Positions 51,389 through 61,085 of a DNA stretch of 64,000 nt are shown one piece after another. Location of the stretch: the NCBI RefSeq assembly GCF_021655115.1, contig NZ_PPXY01000019.1, forward strand, positions 124,001-188,000. The letters are read 5' to 3'. The stretch is from Clostridium sp. Cult3 (GTDB lineage Bacteria > Bacillota > Clostridia > Tissierellales > Tepidimicrobiaceae). A model generated the notes under the pieces. It saw only the letters and a program-made list of their open reading frames with translations, made no database searches and was not told the DNA's origin. The position numbers were made by a program, and so were the translations under genes. Positions within the stretch are counted from its first letter, which is position 1. Each line of letters opens with the position of its first letter.

Positions 51389-51929
51389 ACTTTATTTTGT
51401 CTATCCAATCAATAAAATTATCTACTACTCCATCTAGATGTTCGATAGTAGGTTCATGGATCAGATTCCCATCTTCATCTAATTTTTCATGAACATTACC
51501 AATAAAAACTTCATTTCCTGGTAAGTTCAACGTAGCTACGCCGCCGGAATTCAATATTTGACGTAGGTGGACTTGGGCTCTAACCGTACCTAGAGTGCCC
51601 AGAGATGCTCCTACTATCATAGAAGGTTTATTAACCATAACCCTTTCTACCCTCGAAAACCAATCTATAGCGTTTTTCAACACTGCAGATATAGAATGAT
51701 TATATTCTGGTGTTGCAAATAGTATCCCATCACTTTGTTTAATTTTTTTCCTTAACTCTTCTACTATTTCTGATGGTTGTAGTTCTATATCTTGATTATA
51801 CATAGGGAGTTTTTCAATAGGTAAAATTTCAATATCCATTTTATCCTTATACCTCTCCCTCATAAACTCCACTATTTTCCTATTATTTGATTCTTTACTC
51901 ATACTACCTACTAATGCTACAATATTCAT
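51387..51929 (-). CDS. NADPH-dependent FMN reductase family protein
   Basis: A 180-residue flavodoxin-like protein with the FMN phosphate loop GSMSKESNNRK (residues 8-18), PEYNHSISAVLKNAIDW (93-109) and GASLGTLGTVRAQ. Such proteins reduce FMN, quinones, azo dyes or metal ions with NAD(P)H. GGAGG precedes the ATG. It is a single gene, convergent with rpoD. Confidence 0.9.
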   Translation of the reverse strand: MNIVALVGSMSKESNNRKIVEFMRERYKDKMDIEILPIEKLPMYNQDIELQPSEIVEELRKKIKQSDGILFATPEYNHSISAVLKNAIDWFSRVERVMVNKPSMIVGASLGTLGTVRAQVHLRQILNSGGVATLNLPGNEVFIGNVHEKLDEDGNLIHEPTIEHLDGVVDNFIDWIDKIK

Positions 51930-52114
51930 AAGTCAACCTCCAATATTTAATACTATAGTTTATATCTACCCAAATTATTCTATTTCTATCCGCCTATTAA
52001 TAATCCTAATTTCATGGACCTAAAGAAATACATCTTGTATATCTAAGATAAAGTTCTTTTATTTGGGTATAAAGATATGTAATTAGCAGAATTTAATTTA
52101 AAGGAGGTAATTAT

Positions 52115-53338
52115 TTGTTTAGCGAAATATTTAGATTAATAATTTCTAGTGCTGAAAATGCTTTTATACAGGTTACAGTGTTTGTAGGAGCCGTCCTCCT
52201 CCTATTTGGATATATTAATTATAAATTATCTGGAAAACTTGTAGATAAGATAGAAAAATCAAAAAAAACCCAACCCATAATAGGATCCTTACTAGGCCTT
52301 ACCCCAGGTTGTGGAGGTGCTATATTTGTTATGCCTCTATTTCCTGCTGGAATTGTAAGCTTTGGAACGGTTGTAGCTACATTAATCGCTACTATGGGCG
52401 ATTCTGCCTTTGTTCTTATGTCTGTTATGCCTTTAAAGTACATCATAGTAAGTATAATATCCTTTGCTGTAGCCATTATAACGGGATATATAGTGGATCA
52501 TTTTAATTTGGGAGATAAACTTCTTAAAGATATGCATTCAAAAAAAAGAACTAAAGCTCCCATAGAATTAGTCCATGAAGATTTAGAACATACCATGGTC
52601 CCCTTGACCCATATAGGTCATGAAGAAGGCGATGATATAGACCTTATTCTACACCATACTATTAAAGGCCATCAAGCACCGGATACATTAGGATATAAAT
52701 TTACCCACGGTGCCTATGGGCTATACTGGATAATAATAGCCATAGGCCTTGTACTTGGCATATTGGATCTATTTCAAGTAGATTTAAACAGTCTATTTAT
52801 ACCCAATTTAGGTACAATATTAGGTGTAGCTGGAACGACATTGTCTGTAATTATGATGATAATGAGCAAGAAATTTTTTCAAGATGATACTCATGAGGAA
52901 ACAGAATTAAAGGCTATGGAATTAAAGGAAACCATAATCCACAATGCTCAGGAAACTGCTTTTGTTGCTACATGGGTATTTGTAGCATATTTGGCTTATG
53001 AATTGTTTATATTAGCCCTAGGTTCAGGTAATTATATTGCTGGCGAAGCTATTGTTACATCCTTCTTAACTCAAACAGGGTTAACTGCAGTAATCATAGG
53101 AGTGTTAATTGGCATAATACCAGGATGTGGACCTCAAATAATATTCGTTACACTTTATACCAAAGGCCTAGTACCTTTTGCAGCCCTTTTAGCAAATGCT
53201 ATATCTCAAGATGGGGATGCGTTATTTCCATTGATAGCCATAGATAAAAAATCTGCATTCTGGGCTACCGTCTTTAACACCATATCTGCCCTTATAGTAG
53301 GGTTATTGGCCTATTTTATTGAACTGAATTTCTTTTGA
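52115..53338 (+). CDS. Putative ten-TM heavy-metal exporter (ArsP_2-like)
   Basis: A 407-residue membrane protein with about ten helices in two repeats, each containing a PGCG motif (GLTPGCGGAIFVMPLF near residue 57 and GIIPGCGPQIIFVTLYTKG near 336). A central histidine/acid-rich loop (about 145-190, e.g. HIGHEEGDD, LHHTIKGH) may bind metal. This matches the ArsP_2 group annotated as arsenic-efflux or putative manganese transporters. The start is TTG at 52115, seven bases after AAAGGAGG. Substrate unproven. Confidence 0.83.
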   Translation: MFSEIFRLIISSAENAFIQVTVFVGAVLLLFGYINYKLSGKLVDKIEKSKKTQPIIGSLLGLTPGCGGAIFVMPLFPAGIVSFGTVVATLIATMGDSAFVLMSVMPLKYIIVSIISFAVAIITGYIVDHFNLGDKLLKDMHSKKRTKAPIELVHEDLEHTMVPLTHIGHEEGDDIDLILHHTIKGHQAPDTLGYKFTHGAYGLYWIIIAIGLVLGILDLFQVDLNSLFIPNLGTILGVAGTTLSVIMMIMSKKFFQDDTHEETELKAMELKETIIHNAQETAFVATWVFVAYLAYELFILALGSGNYIAGEAIVTSFLTQTGLTAVIIGVLIGIIPGCGPQIIFVTLYTKGLVPFAALLANAISQDGDALFPLIAIDKKSAFWATVFNTISALIVGLLAYFIELNFF

Positions 53339-53350
53339 TGCTATGAAAAT

Positions 53351-53387
53351 AAACCAGCAGGTCTATTATTTATCGACCTACTGGTTT
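53351..53387. terminator. Bidirectional terminator after the metal exporter
   Basis: A 13-position stem with one mismatch (53351-53363 with 53375-53387), AAAC/GTTT at the ends, between convergent genes. Confidence 0.85.
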
Positions 53388-53402
53388 AAAAATATACTTA
53401 TA

Positions 53403-54026
53403 TCATTTCATCATTTCCGTATCTAGAATTAAATAATTTGCCCTATGAATATATAAACTTTTCCCATCTATATTAAGCCTTGTCATCTTTGGTAGATCAT
53501 CAGGCACTGTAACATATACCCTCTCTCCTTGATATACGGCAATAGGGATCCCCATCTGACTTGATATGATTATGGTCTTCTTTTTGCCGATTTTATTTTT
53601 TATGTCATTAACAAATCTATCTATAGGAACAAATCCACCACCTCTACCTACATTGATATCTTCAGGAACCTCAAAATCCTCCACCATATCTAATCCATCC
53701 TCTGCAAATATAACCGTATTTCCTACTTGAAACATTTGCTTTCCATTTATAGTTATTTCAAGTACTCCTGATTGATATCCTGTGGAGGATGGATCTATAT
53801 TAGCATCATTTTCTAATACTCCTACAGTTACTTTACTTCCTTCCATTTCTAAGGTTTTATTAGCATAGTGATCATAAGCAGAAATATTAAAATGTATACC
53901 TACTAATTCACCCTTAATGGTTTTAAGTTTGTCCCTAATTGCAGCACAACCTGTTACGCTCATTATAAGCGCAACTATTATTATAATAAGTATTAACCTT
54001 GATGAGTTTGTTTTTAATCTTTTCAT
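53403..54026 (-). CDS. Hypothetical lipoprotein (DUF5052-like)
   Basis: A 207-residue protein with a signal peptide and lipobox SVTGC (Cys 27). The rest is beta-rich (TVGVLENDANIDPSS, SGVLEITINGKQMFQVGNTVIFAEDGL). It resembles DUF5052 lipoproteins of Firmicutes, of unknown role. Its ATG overlaps the stop codon of the YjbQ gene by one base (TAATG), so the two are translationally coupled. Confidence 0.75.
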   Translation of the reverse strand: MKRLKTNSSRLILIIIIVALIMSVTGCAAIRDKLKTIKGELVGIHFNISAYDHYANKTLEMEGSKVTVGVLENDANIDPSSTGYQSGVLEITINGKQMFQVGNTVIFAEDGLDMVEDFEVPEDINVGRGGGFVPIDRFVNDIKNKIGKKKTIIISSQMGIPIAVYQGERVYVTVPDDLPKMTRLNIDGKSLYIHRANYLILDTEMMK

Positions 54027-54421
54027 TATTCTCCCTTTATTATCTTTATTTTTATTTTTCTATCCCTTGGACCATCAAATTCACAGAAATAAATCCCTTG
54101 CCATATACCAAGGGCTAATTTCCCATTTTCAATTATCACATTACATGCTGAGCCCATCAAAGATGATTTTATATGGGCATGGGAATTGCCTTCCATATGC
54201 TTATAATCTCCTGATATTGGGAATACCTTGTTTAAGCTATTTAATATATCATGTACAACATCAGGATCTGCATTTTCATTAATTGTAATTCCTGCAGTAG
54301 TATGGGGTACAGTTACTATCACTAACCCCTCATCTACTCCACTTTTTCTAACCTCATTTTGCACAATATCTGTAATGTCAATAAACTCTTGAGGTTTATT
54401 TGTTTGTACACTATACTCCAT
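54026..54421 (-). CDS. YjbQ/UPF0047 family protein
   Basis: A 131-residue protein with the family stretches TVPHTTAGITINENADPDV, GNSHAHIKSSLMG and QGIYFCEFDGPR. Members show weak thiamine-phosphate-synthase activity in vitro; the physiological role is unclear. The conserved histidines and aspartate are present. GGAGTGAGG precedes the ATG; first gene of a two-gene unit with a lipoprotein. Confidence 0.92.
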   Translation of the reverse strand: MEYSVQTNKPQEFIDITDIVQNEVRKSGVDEGLVIVTVPHTTAGITINENADPDVVHDILNSLNKVFPISGDYKHMEGNSHAHIKSSLMGSACNVIIENGKLALGIWQGIYFCEFDGPRDRKIKIKIIKGE

Positions 54422-54487
54422 TATACCTCACTCCTTGATATTTATCATATTAATTATAACATAACTAATATTTATCAATAGGACCAT

Positions 54488-55786
54488 CTATTGAACATTT
54501 TCCAATATCTTGATTATTGCTGAATCCATGTAAGGTAGACCTTCTATGCATAGGACCCCCAAATTTCTTATGGTATCTTCTATAGTATATCCAATAATCC
54601 CTATATTTGGCTTTACTATTACGTTTTCCATGGCTAAATAAGCCGATATAACTGCCTCTTCAGCAGATGTAGATAATTTCAAAGAGCAAGTCTCTTTAGC
54701 TCCATCACATATCATTCCGGTTAAATTTGCCAACATATTTTGACATGCTCCCTCTATTTGAGAATCATCACCACCTAGAAGCCATGTAATCCCTGCACTA
54801 GCACCAATTCCTGCTGCAATAGCACAACCACACATAGCCGATAGTTTGCCTGTATATATCTTTACATATCTATTTATCACATGAGCAAAAAATACTGCCC
54901 TTAATAATTTTTCTCCTTCAATCCCTTCCTCTTCTGCCACTACTACAATAGGCAATACTACTCCTAGTCCTTGATTTCCACTTCCTGCACTAGTCATTAT
55001 AGGACAATTTCCTCCACCCATTCTAATATCTGCCGCAGCTGCTGTTAATATTCTGGCTTCAGTTGGAGCTTCGTTAGAAATCATACCCCTTTTCTGTAGT
55101 CTTTTTAGGGTAGCCCCAATCCCTGCCCCTTCATCCCAACTTAAACCTTTTTCTGCGGCTTTACTATTCATTTCAATTCCAATTTCTATGAATTTCAATT
55201 GTTCAATAGGAATGTTCTCGCATATATCCCTAAGCTCTCTAAAGGTCAACCTTTTTAAAAAACTACAAGCTTGTCTATTTCCATCTTCTATCTCATTTTG
55301 AAATATTGTTTCTCCATCCACTTTTACTGTTTCAATATGTTCATGGCTATCCTTCAATACTACTTCTATCTGCTCATTAATAGTAGTAACGATTATTTTA
55401 ACAAATACATCTGGTACATTTTCTACATATTCCACTTTTATCTTATTGTTCTCTATCAACATTTCTGCATCTTCAATAATTCTTTCATCTATCTCACTTA
55501 AAACCATAAGGCCTTTTTCCTTATAGCCCCCTAATATTCCTAAGGCTGCTGCCAAATCTAGCCCCCATCGATTTGTATTAGGAATTATAACAAACTTTCC
55601 ATTCTTAAATATATTTTTGCTTACTATTACTTCTATATTTTCTACCTCTCCTGTTATATGTTCTCTTGTTGCTGCCCCTGCTAAAGCTACAGATATGGGT
55701 TCAGTACATCCCAATGCAGGAATAGAATCCTGTTTTACTATTTTTATTAAAGCATTTATAAGTTTATCTTCCAATAGCAACACCAT
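54488..55786 (-). CDS. L-cysteine desulfidase / UPF0597 (CyuA/YhaM, CdsB-like)
   Basis: A protein of about 432 residues of the serine-dehydratase-alpha-like UPF0597 family, [4Fe-4S] enzymes that degrade cysteine to pyruvate, sulfide and ammonia. Cluster or active-site cysteines are visible: PALGCTEPISVALAG, GGGNCPIMTSAGSGNQG, SAMCGCAIAAGIGAS and MICDGAKETCSLKL. The start is uncertain: ATG at 55786, or TTG at 55774, which has GGATGGTG at better spacing. A sigma-54 promoter lies 45 bases upstream and the adjacent gene encodes a sigma-54 activator, as in the cdsR-cdsB pair of Clostridioides difficile. Confidence 0.9.
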   Translation of the reverse strand: MVLLLEDKLINALIKIVKQDSIPALGCTEPISVALAGAATREHITGEVENIEVIVSKNIFKNGKFVIIPNTNRWGLDLAAALGILGGYKEKGLMVLSEIDERIIEDAEMLIENNKIKVEYVENVPDVFVKIIVTTINEQIEVVLKDSHEHIETVKVDGETIFQNEIEDGNRQACSFLKRLTFRELRDICENIPIEQLKFIEIGIEMNSKAAEKGLSWDEGAGIGATLKRLQKRGMISNEAPTEARILTAAAADIRMGGGNCPIMTSAGSGNQGLGVVLPIVVVAEEEGIEGEKLLRAVFFAHVINRYVKIYTGKLSAMCGCAIAAGIGASAGITWLLGGDDSQIEGACQNMLANLTGMICDGAKETCSLKLSTSAEEAVISAYLAMENVIVKPNIGIIGYTIEDTIRNLGVLCIEGLPYMDSAIIKILENVQ

Positions 55787-55816
55787 CCCCAATTCAATTT
55801 ATATATATATATGATG

Positions 55817-55834
55817 TTGCAAAAAGTATACCAA
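55817..55834 (-). promoter_or_regulatory. Sigma-54 promoter of the cysteine desulfidase gene
   Basis: Minus strand TTGGTATACTTTTTGCAA has GG (55832-55831) and GC (55820-55819) separated by exactly 10 bases. Transcription would start near 55807, about 20 bases before the coding sequence. Confidence 0.85.
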
Positions 55835-55965
55835 TTCAGCCAAGCCCTTGTACACGAGTATTTATCCCATATTGACATTTTTATGATGTTAAAAGTTCTC
55901 ATAAATGCAAATCATCTATGGAAGTTTTTATGTTAGTACGCATATCTACTTAATATTGTAGACCT

Positions 55966-56005
55966 AATTTGCAGTAATGCAAATTAATTTGCACTATTGC
56001 AAATT
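55966..56005. promoter_or_regulatory. Two abutting 20-bp palindromes, enhancer sites for the sigma-54 activator
   Basis: AATTTGCA-N4-TGCAAATT occurs at 55966-55985 and again at 55986-56005, back to back. The centre is about 150 bases upstream of the -24 element of the desulfidase promoter. The second copy covers the last codons and stop of the activator gene. Confidence 0.82.
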
Positions 56006-57748
56006 ATATTTATTTAACTTTCTATATAATGTAGACAAGTCAATTTCCAATATTGAAGAAATTTTCTCTTTATCTTTAGTCGTGTTTCCATAGGTTTTTA
56101 AATAGGATTCTAATATACTTTTTTCATAGTCGTCCATAATTCTCTTTAAACTATCGGCCTTGTTCCCATTACCCTTAAAGTATTGCTCCATACTGTAGGG
56201 TAAGTTTTCAAATCTAATTTCCTTATCCCCTACTACATTTACTAAATATTCTATAACATTTTCCAACTCCCTTACATTACCAGGCCAATTATATCTATTA
56301 AAAGCCTTCCTAACTTCCTCAGAAAAGTATTTTAAATTCCTATTCAATCTTTTACAATATTTTTTGATCAAATGGTTGCTCAAATTGTCTATATCCCCTA
56401 CTCTTTCTCTTAGAGGTGGTATATGAATAGGTATGACATTTAATCTATAATATAAGTCTTCTCTAAATTCCCCTTTAGATATCATATCTTCTAAATCCCT
56501 ATTGGTAGCAGCTATTAATCTAAAATTAACTGGAATGAGCTCTCTTCCCCCGACCCTCATGAATTCTTCTTCTTGAAGAACTCTCAATATTTTAGGCTGT
56601 AAATGTATGGGCAGATCCCCTATTTCATCTAAAAATAAAGTTCCTTCATTAGCTAACTCAAACTTTCCCATCTGTCCTGTCTTTCTTGCACCAGTAAAAG
56701 CTCCCCCTTCATATCCAAACAATTCACTTTCTAAAAGATTATCTGGTATAGAAGCACAATTTATAGCTACAAAGGGAGAGTTTTTTCTATTGCTTGAATT
56801 GTGTATAGCTCTAGCAAACAATTCCTTTCCCGTACCACTTTCTCCCCTAAGCAATATACTGGACTTGCTTGTTGCAACCCTTTGGGATACCTTCTTTGCT
56901 TCTATCATCTTGGGACTATCTCCAATAATATCATCAAAGGTAATACTATTTTGACCCTCTATTAGTTTATATGCACTTTTTACCATGTTTGAAGTCCTAT
57001 GAATTTCTATTATATTGCTTACATTTTTCTCCTGTACCATTACAGGGATTATCTTAATGATAAAGCTCTGTCTTTTATTATCTATAGTCAATTTAATTTC
57101 AATTGGAACTTGTTCTTTAAGATCTAGGTTTAAGCTAGGAATTATATTAAATATAGGTTTATTAATAATATTATTTCCATCAACTTTTAAATATTCTTCA
57201 GCTTTAAAATTGACAAACTTTATATTCCCCAAATTGTCGGTACAGATAATTCCATTCCCTAACGCATCTATTATCATCCTAGTTTCTTCTGTTTGAATTG
57301 TTAAGTCCATTATAGTATTTGCATACTTTAAATTGCCAGCTAATAAATCGCCTAATTTGCTTAAAAAAACTATTAATGAATTATATTCCCTTTGAAGTTT
57401 CTTTTTTTGCTCCATATTAAAAGCTATAAGCCCTATTACTCCTAATAAATCCTCCCCACTTAGTATAGGATAGCCTATGGTGGCCATTTCTGCACAACTT
57501 CCCTTCAGGCTACATCCCATGCATTTTTTGCTTATATTGGGATTGTCTATAAACTCAGGATTTTTCCTATTGGCAATAGATTCAAATGCACAATTTCTAG
57601 GTAATCTTTGTCCTATTAAATTTTTATATTTCCCTGTAGCAGCCACCCTGTTTAAATGAATATCTACAATGGTTACATCTACATTCAAAACAGCTGAAAT
57701 AGCTTCTGCCACTTCTTGGGTCGATCTTTGGATATTAAATAGATTCAT
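55994..57748 (-). CDS. Sigma-54 enhancer-binding activator, CdsR-like
   Basis: A 584-residue regulator. Residues 1-150 form a GAF-like sensor with cysteines C53, C76, C79 and C85 (CMGCSLKGSC), possibly a metal or cluster site. A PAS domain follows (about 155-255). The AAA+ domain has Walker A GESGTGKE (302-309) and GAFTGA (349-354); a Fis-type HTH (ISSILEIDLSTLYRKL) ends the protein. GGAGGAG precedes the ATG. The enhancer palindromes lie at its 3' end and the sigma-54 promoter beyond, so its target is the cysteine desulfidase. In C. difficile the CdsR/SigL pair does the same. Confidence 0.92.
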   Translation of the reverse strand: MNLFNIQRSTQEVAEAISAVLNVDVTIVDIHLNRVAATGKYKNLIGQRLPRNCAFESIANRKNPEFIDNPNISKKCMGCSLKGSCAEMATIGYPILSGEDLLGVIGLIAFNMEQKKKLQREYNSLIVFLSKLGDLLAGNLKYANTIMDLTIQTEETRMIIDALGNGIICTDNLGNIKFVNFKAEEYLKVDGNNIINKPIFNIIPSLNLDLKEQVPIEIKLTIDNKRQSFIIKIIPVMVQEKNVSNIIEIHRTSNMVKSAYKLIEGQNSITFDDIIGDSPKMIEAKKVSQRVATSKSSILLRGESGTGKELFARAIHNSSNRKNSPFVAINCASIPDNLLESELFGYEGGAFTGARKTGQMGKFELANEGTLFLDEIGDLPIHLQPKILRVLQEEEFMRVGGRELIPVNFRLIAATNRDLEDMISKGEFREDLYYRLNVIPIHIPPLRERVGDIDNLSNHLIKKYCKRLNRNLKYFSEEVRKAFNRYNWPGNVRELENVIEYLVNVVGDKEIRFENLPYSMEQYFKGNGNKADSLKRIMDDYEKSILESYLKTYGNTTKDKEKISSILEIDLSTLYRKLNKYNLQ

Positions 57749-57810
57749 TCTATCTCCTCCGATAGATAAGTTACTGTTGATTTACATTATATCATTTATT
57801 TCTACAGCAA

Positions 57811-58932
57811 TTAAACTTCTTGTTGTGTTTTAGAAAAATATAGTCCCATTAATATAAATGCTGCTGCAAATAACAATTGCATAAGTATTTCAAATTTCAT
57901 ATCTGAAAAAGAATTAATTGTCATTCCATTTATCTTTACAAAATAATAATTTGGCAGAAATTTAGCCAATGCCAAAGTCTTTTCCCCCAAAAACTCTTGT
58001 GGTACCATAACCCCTGATATAAATGAGGTGCCTAAAGATAAAACTACTGATATTCCATTTATAATAAATTTATTTTTAGTAAAATTGTTTATAAAGTATG
58101 TCAAACATAGTATAGTGAAGGAAAAAATGATAGTATTGATTAAATACTTATTGAAATCAATTTCTTCAATATATTTCCCCTTTAGTACTATACTCCCTAA
58201 AATAAAAACCAATGTAATTAAACCAGCTAAAGTCAACTGGCCTAGATACATTTCCATATTAAAACTCAAAAATTTCTTTGAAGATATTTTCATTCGCTGT
58301 TCTACATTTTCATCTTTAAATTCAGACATAACTAATCCTATAACAGATATATATAAACCAATAATTACATAACTGGTGAAATTATAATAAGTTTTAAACC
58401 ATTCATTTATGCTGATATTTTTTGCACTATTATCTATTAACTCTACATTTATTCTTTCATCTAGAGCAGAATTTACATCAGCTAAATTAAATTTACCCTT
58501 CTCATAGGTGGCATTGGCAAACATTAAAAATTTATCTACTTGATTTTGGATTTGCATAGATTCAATTTTTCTATCATCTTTGTAAATTTCAATAGATTTT
58601 TCTCTATTTATAACTTTTTCTTCAAAATCCTTTGGAATTATTATAATTGCATCTGCCATTTCTAAAAAAATCTGCTCCTTTATATGTTCCTCATCATCTA
58701 TTGTATCAACTATATCGTTTTTTTCTTCTAAGTAGGTCTTTAGACTAATAGACAATTCACTACTAGAATTATCTATTATTCCAATATTTAGTCTAGTTCC
58801 TGTAAACTTAGCCTCCCTTTCACCAACACCCATGCCACTTAATATGGTTAGAGCAAAAAATATTATAGTATAAGTCAAAATAGCTCCTTTATTTTTTAAT
58901 GCGATTTTTATAAAATATCTATATACTGTCAT
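57811..58932 (-). CDS. ABC-2 type transporter permease
   Basis: A 373-residue ABC-2 permease: one N-terminal helix (about 15-35), a large extracellular domain (about 40-180), then five helices. It overlaps the preceding permease gene by 14 bases; the two form a heterodimeric permease. The substrate is unknown. It is the last gene of the operon controlled by the divergent two-component system. Confidence 0.88.
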   Translation of the reverse strand: MTVYRYFIKIALKNKGAILTYTIIFFALTILSGMGVGEREAKFTGTRLNIGIIDNSSSELSISLKTYLEEKNDIVDTIDDEEHIKEQIFLEMADAIIIIPKDFEEKVINREKSIEIYKDDRKIESMQIQNQVDKFLMFANATYEKGKFNLADVNSALDERINVELIDNSAKNISINEWFKTYYNFTSYVIIGLYISVIGLVMSEFKDENVEQRMKISSKKFLSFNMEMYLGQLTLAGLITLVFILGSIVLKGKYIEEIDFNKYLINTIIFSFTILCLTYFINNFTKNKFIINGISVVLSLGTSFISGVMVPQEFLGEKTLALAKFLPNYYFVKINGMTINSFSDMKFEILMQLLFAAAFILMGLYFSKTQQEV

Positions 58933-59974
58933 AGCTTTTCCTCCTTAAAAATATATAGGACATAAATATTAAAGCTAAACAATAAATACACAGAATTAAG
59001 ATCCCTTCACCTACAGTTTTGGTGCTTTGTAATAGATTTATCCTATATAGATTATTGCTTATTATGGATATAGGATTTATCTTAGCTAAAATAGGTACAT
59101 GCTCATCTATCACTACCTTCATCCAAGGTCCCATCATACCAGATAAAAAGGATAAAAACAAAGTACTAGCAACTCCTATTAAAATTTTTTCATCTATACT
59201 CTTTTTATTTGAAGCTCCAATAAATACCCCAAGAGATACCCCAAATAAATTTCCCATTATAATAAGTAAAGCACTATATTTTATTTCATTAAATAATTCA
59301 ATCTTTAAAACATATTTTGAAAACAAAAGTAATCCAATATTTGCTGTTAAATTTAATAGCAGTGCTACTATAATCCCAGCTAATAAGAAATTTTGTTTTT
59401 TTAGTGGAGTTATACTAATCCTAGCACCAATATTCGATAGATTAGCTTGAATTAGACTAACAGTTACAATACCAGCAGAAATTCCATAGGTAGATACCAT
59501 AGCGATTAGGGAATAAAATACCACTGCTGTAGAATTGGCCTTTTGATTTCTATCTACTATATAATTAGCTTCAAAATCATAGTTTTCAATAGGTCTGTTT
59601 AATTTTTGCATTTGTTTTATCTGTTCTACTATTTCCTTAATAATTGTTTGATTTATTCCGGACTTTTTCACAGCTAAATTTAAATTTTCATCTATAAACC
59701 CATGAATCTGTTCATTATCCAACTTTTCTGTTATTTCTTCATCATTTGTTTTATGGATATTTATAAATTCAATTTCATCTAATGTATATTCAATAGGATT
59801 ACCTTCCCTTATGCCTACATCTATATTTTCTAATTTCATATTAATCATTCCACTAAATGCAATATTAAAAAAACTTATTAAAATTAAGGGGTACAATAAA
59901 CTCCAAAAGATATAACCAAAATCTCTAAACATATTTTTCCCCTGATAAATACAGTTTCTAATTAAACTTCTCAT
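58919..59974 (-). CDS. ABC-2 type transporter permease
   Basis: A 351-residue ABC-2 permease with the same layout as its downstream partner: N-terminal helix, extracellular domain (about 40-160) and five C-terminal helices. Its start codon overlaps the stop of the ATPase gene (shared base at 59974). Natural use may be lantibiotic, antibiotic or lipid export, to judge from family members; not provable here. Confidence 0.88.
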   Translation of the reverse strand: MRSLIRNCIYQGKNMFRDFGYIFWSLLYPLILISFFNIAFSGMINMKLENIDVGIREGNPIEYTLDEIEFINIHKTNDEEITEKLDNEQIHGFIDENLNLAVKKSGINQTIIKEIVEQIKQMQKLNRPIENYDFEANYIVDRNQKANSTAVVFYSLIAMVSTYGISAGIVTVSLIQANLSNIGARISITPLKKQNFLLAGIIVALLLNLTANIGLLLFSKYVLKIELFNEIKYSALLIIMGNLFGVSLGVFIGASNKKSIDEKILIGVASTLFLSFLSGMMGPWMKVVIDEHVPILAKINPISIISNNLYRINLLQSTKTVGEGILILCIYCLALIFMSYIFLRRKSYDSI

Positions 59975-60906
59975 TAATCCCTCAACTCCTTTCCTGTTAA
60001 TTCTAGGAATACATCATTTAAGGAGGGCAACTGACTGTGAAGCTTTGTGTATATTAATTGATTTTTATGTATAAATTCCATAAGATTAGCTAAATTATTA
60101 ATTCCATTTTCAAATTTTATTATATAATCCTCACCAGCTTTTTCTATATCCATTACATGAGGTATGGACTTCATCTTCCGGACTACTTCTTCTCCAATTT
60201 CTGAAAATCCAACTACAACCTTTTCTGAAGTACTTATTATAGACTTTAGTTCTTCATTGGTTCCAGATACTAGATTTCTTCCTTTGTCCATAATAATAAT
60301 CCTTTTACAAAGCTTTTCTGCTTCTTCTAAATAATGAGTTGTATATATAATAGTACTACCTTCATTATTTAGTTTTTTTATTCCATCTAATATAAAGTTT
60401 CTACTTTGGGCATCAACTGCCACTGTAGGCTCATCTAAAAAAATTAATTTAGGCTTATGGGCAATACCACAAGCTATGTTTAATCTTCTCTTTAAACCAC
60501 CACTAAGCTTTTTAGGATAAAATTTAGTATAGTCCTTTAAATCTACAAACTCTATAGCTTCATCTACATATTGTTTCCTTAAATCTCTATCCTCTATATA
60601 CAATCCACAAAAATAATCTATATTCTCTTTAACCGTTAAGTTTTCAAAGACTGAAACCTCTTGAGGTACCAAGCCTATTTTCCTTTTAATATCATAGGAA
60701 TTAGGAGTCATCTTCTTGCCAAATACCTCTATCTCCCCTTTGTCAAAATTCAATAAAGATAAAATACAATTTATGGCTGTAGTTTTACCACAGCCATTAG
60801 GGCCTAAAAGTCCTAAAATTTCTCCCTCTTCTACTTCCATATTAAAGTGGTCTAGGGCTATTAATTCTTCATATCTTTTCACAAGATTATTTACCTTCAC
60901 TATCAT
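59974..60906 (-). CDS. ABC-2 transporter ATP-binding protein
   Basis: A 310-residue ATPase with Walker A GPNGCGKT (residues 35-42), signature LSGGL (variant), Walker B LIFLDEPTVAVD and H-loop TTHYL, plus a C-terminal domain of about 85 residues as in drug/nodulation exporters. GGAGTG precedes the ATG. First gene of the three-gene exporter operon divergent from a histidine kinase/LuxR regulator pair. Confidence 0.93.
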   Translation of the reverse strand: MIVKVNNLVKRYEELIALDHFNMEVEEGEILGLLGPNGCGKTTAINCILSLLNFDKGEIEVFGKKMTPNSYDIKRKIGLVPQEVSVFENLTVKENIDYFCGLYIEDRDLRKQYVDEAIEFVDLKDYTKFYPKKLSGGLKRRLNIACGIAHKPKLIFLDEPTVAVDAQSRNFILDGIKKLNNEGSTIIYTTHYLEEAEKLCKRIIIMDKGRNLVSGTNEELKSIISTSEKVVVGFSEIGEEVVRKMKSIPHVMDIEKAGEDYIIKFENGINNLANLMEFIHKNQLIYTKLHSQLPSLNDVFLELTGKELRD

Positions 60907-60988
60907 CTATATCACTCCTTTTTTCCGTTCTTAAAACCATTATATGGGTTAAAAAAATTTTATTGTAGTGTGTAAAGTTATGATTTCA

Positions 60989-61041
60989 TATGACATTTGT
61001 CATAATAGTAAATTGTATTTATTTATAAATGTTGGTATAAT
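60989..61041 (+). promoter_or_regulatory. Promoter of the two-component operon with upstream dyad
   Basis: TTGTAT (61013-61018) and TATAAT (61036-61041) are 17 bases apart. A dyad TATGACA-TT-TGTCATA (60989-61004) lies just upstream of -35 and midway between the divergent exporter and kinase genes, a natural site for the LuxR-type regulator. Confidence 0.7.
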
Positions 61042-61085
61042 TAGGGTGTGCAATGCATTTAGTATATTTACCTCAGGAGGTGCTT

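Noticed and set aside
51930-52114. Metal riboswitch (for example yybP-ykoY type) before the ten-TM exporter
   Set aside because: I find no conserved riboswitch core or strong stem series; only a normal ribosome site.
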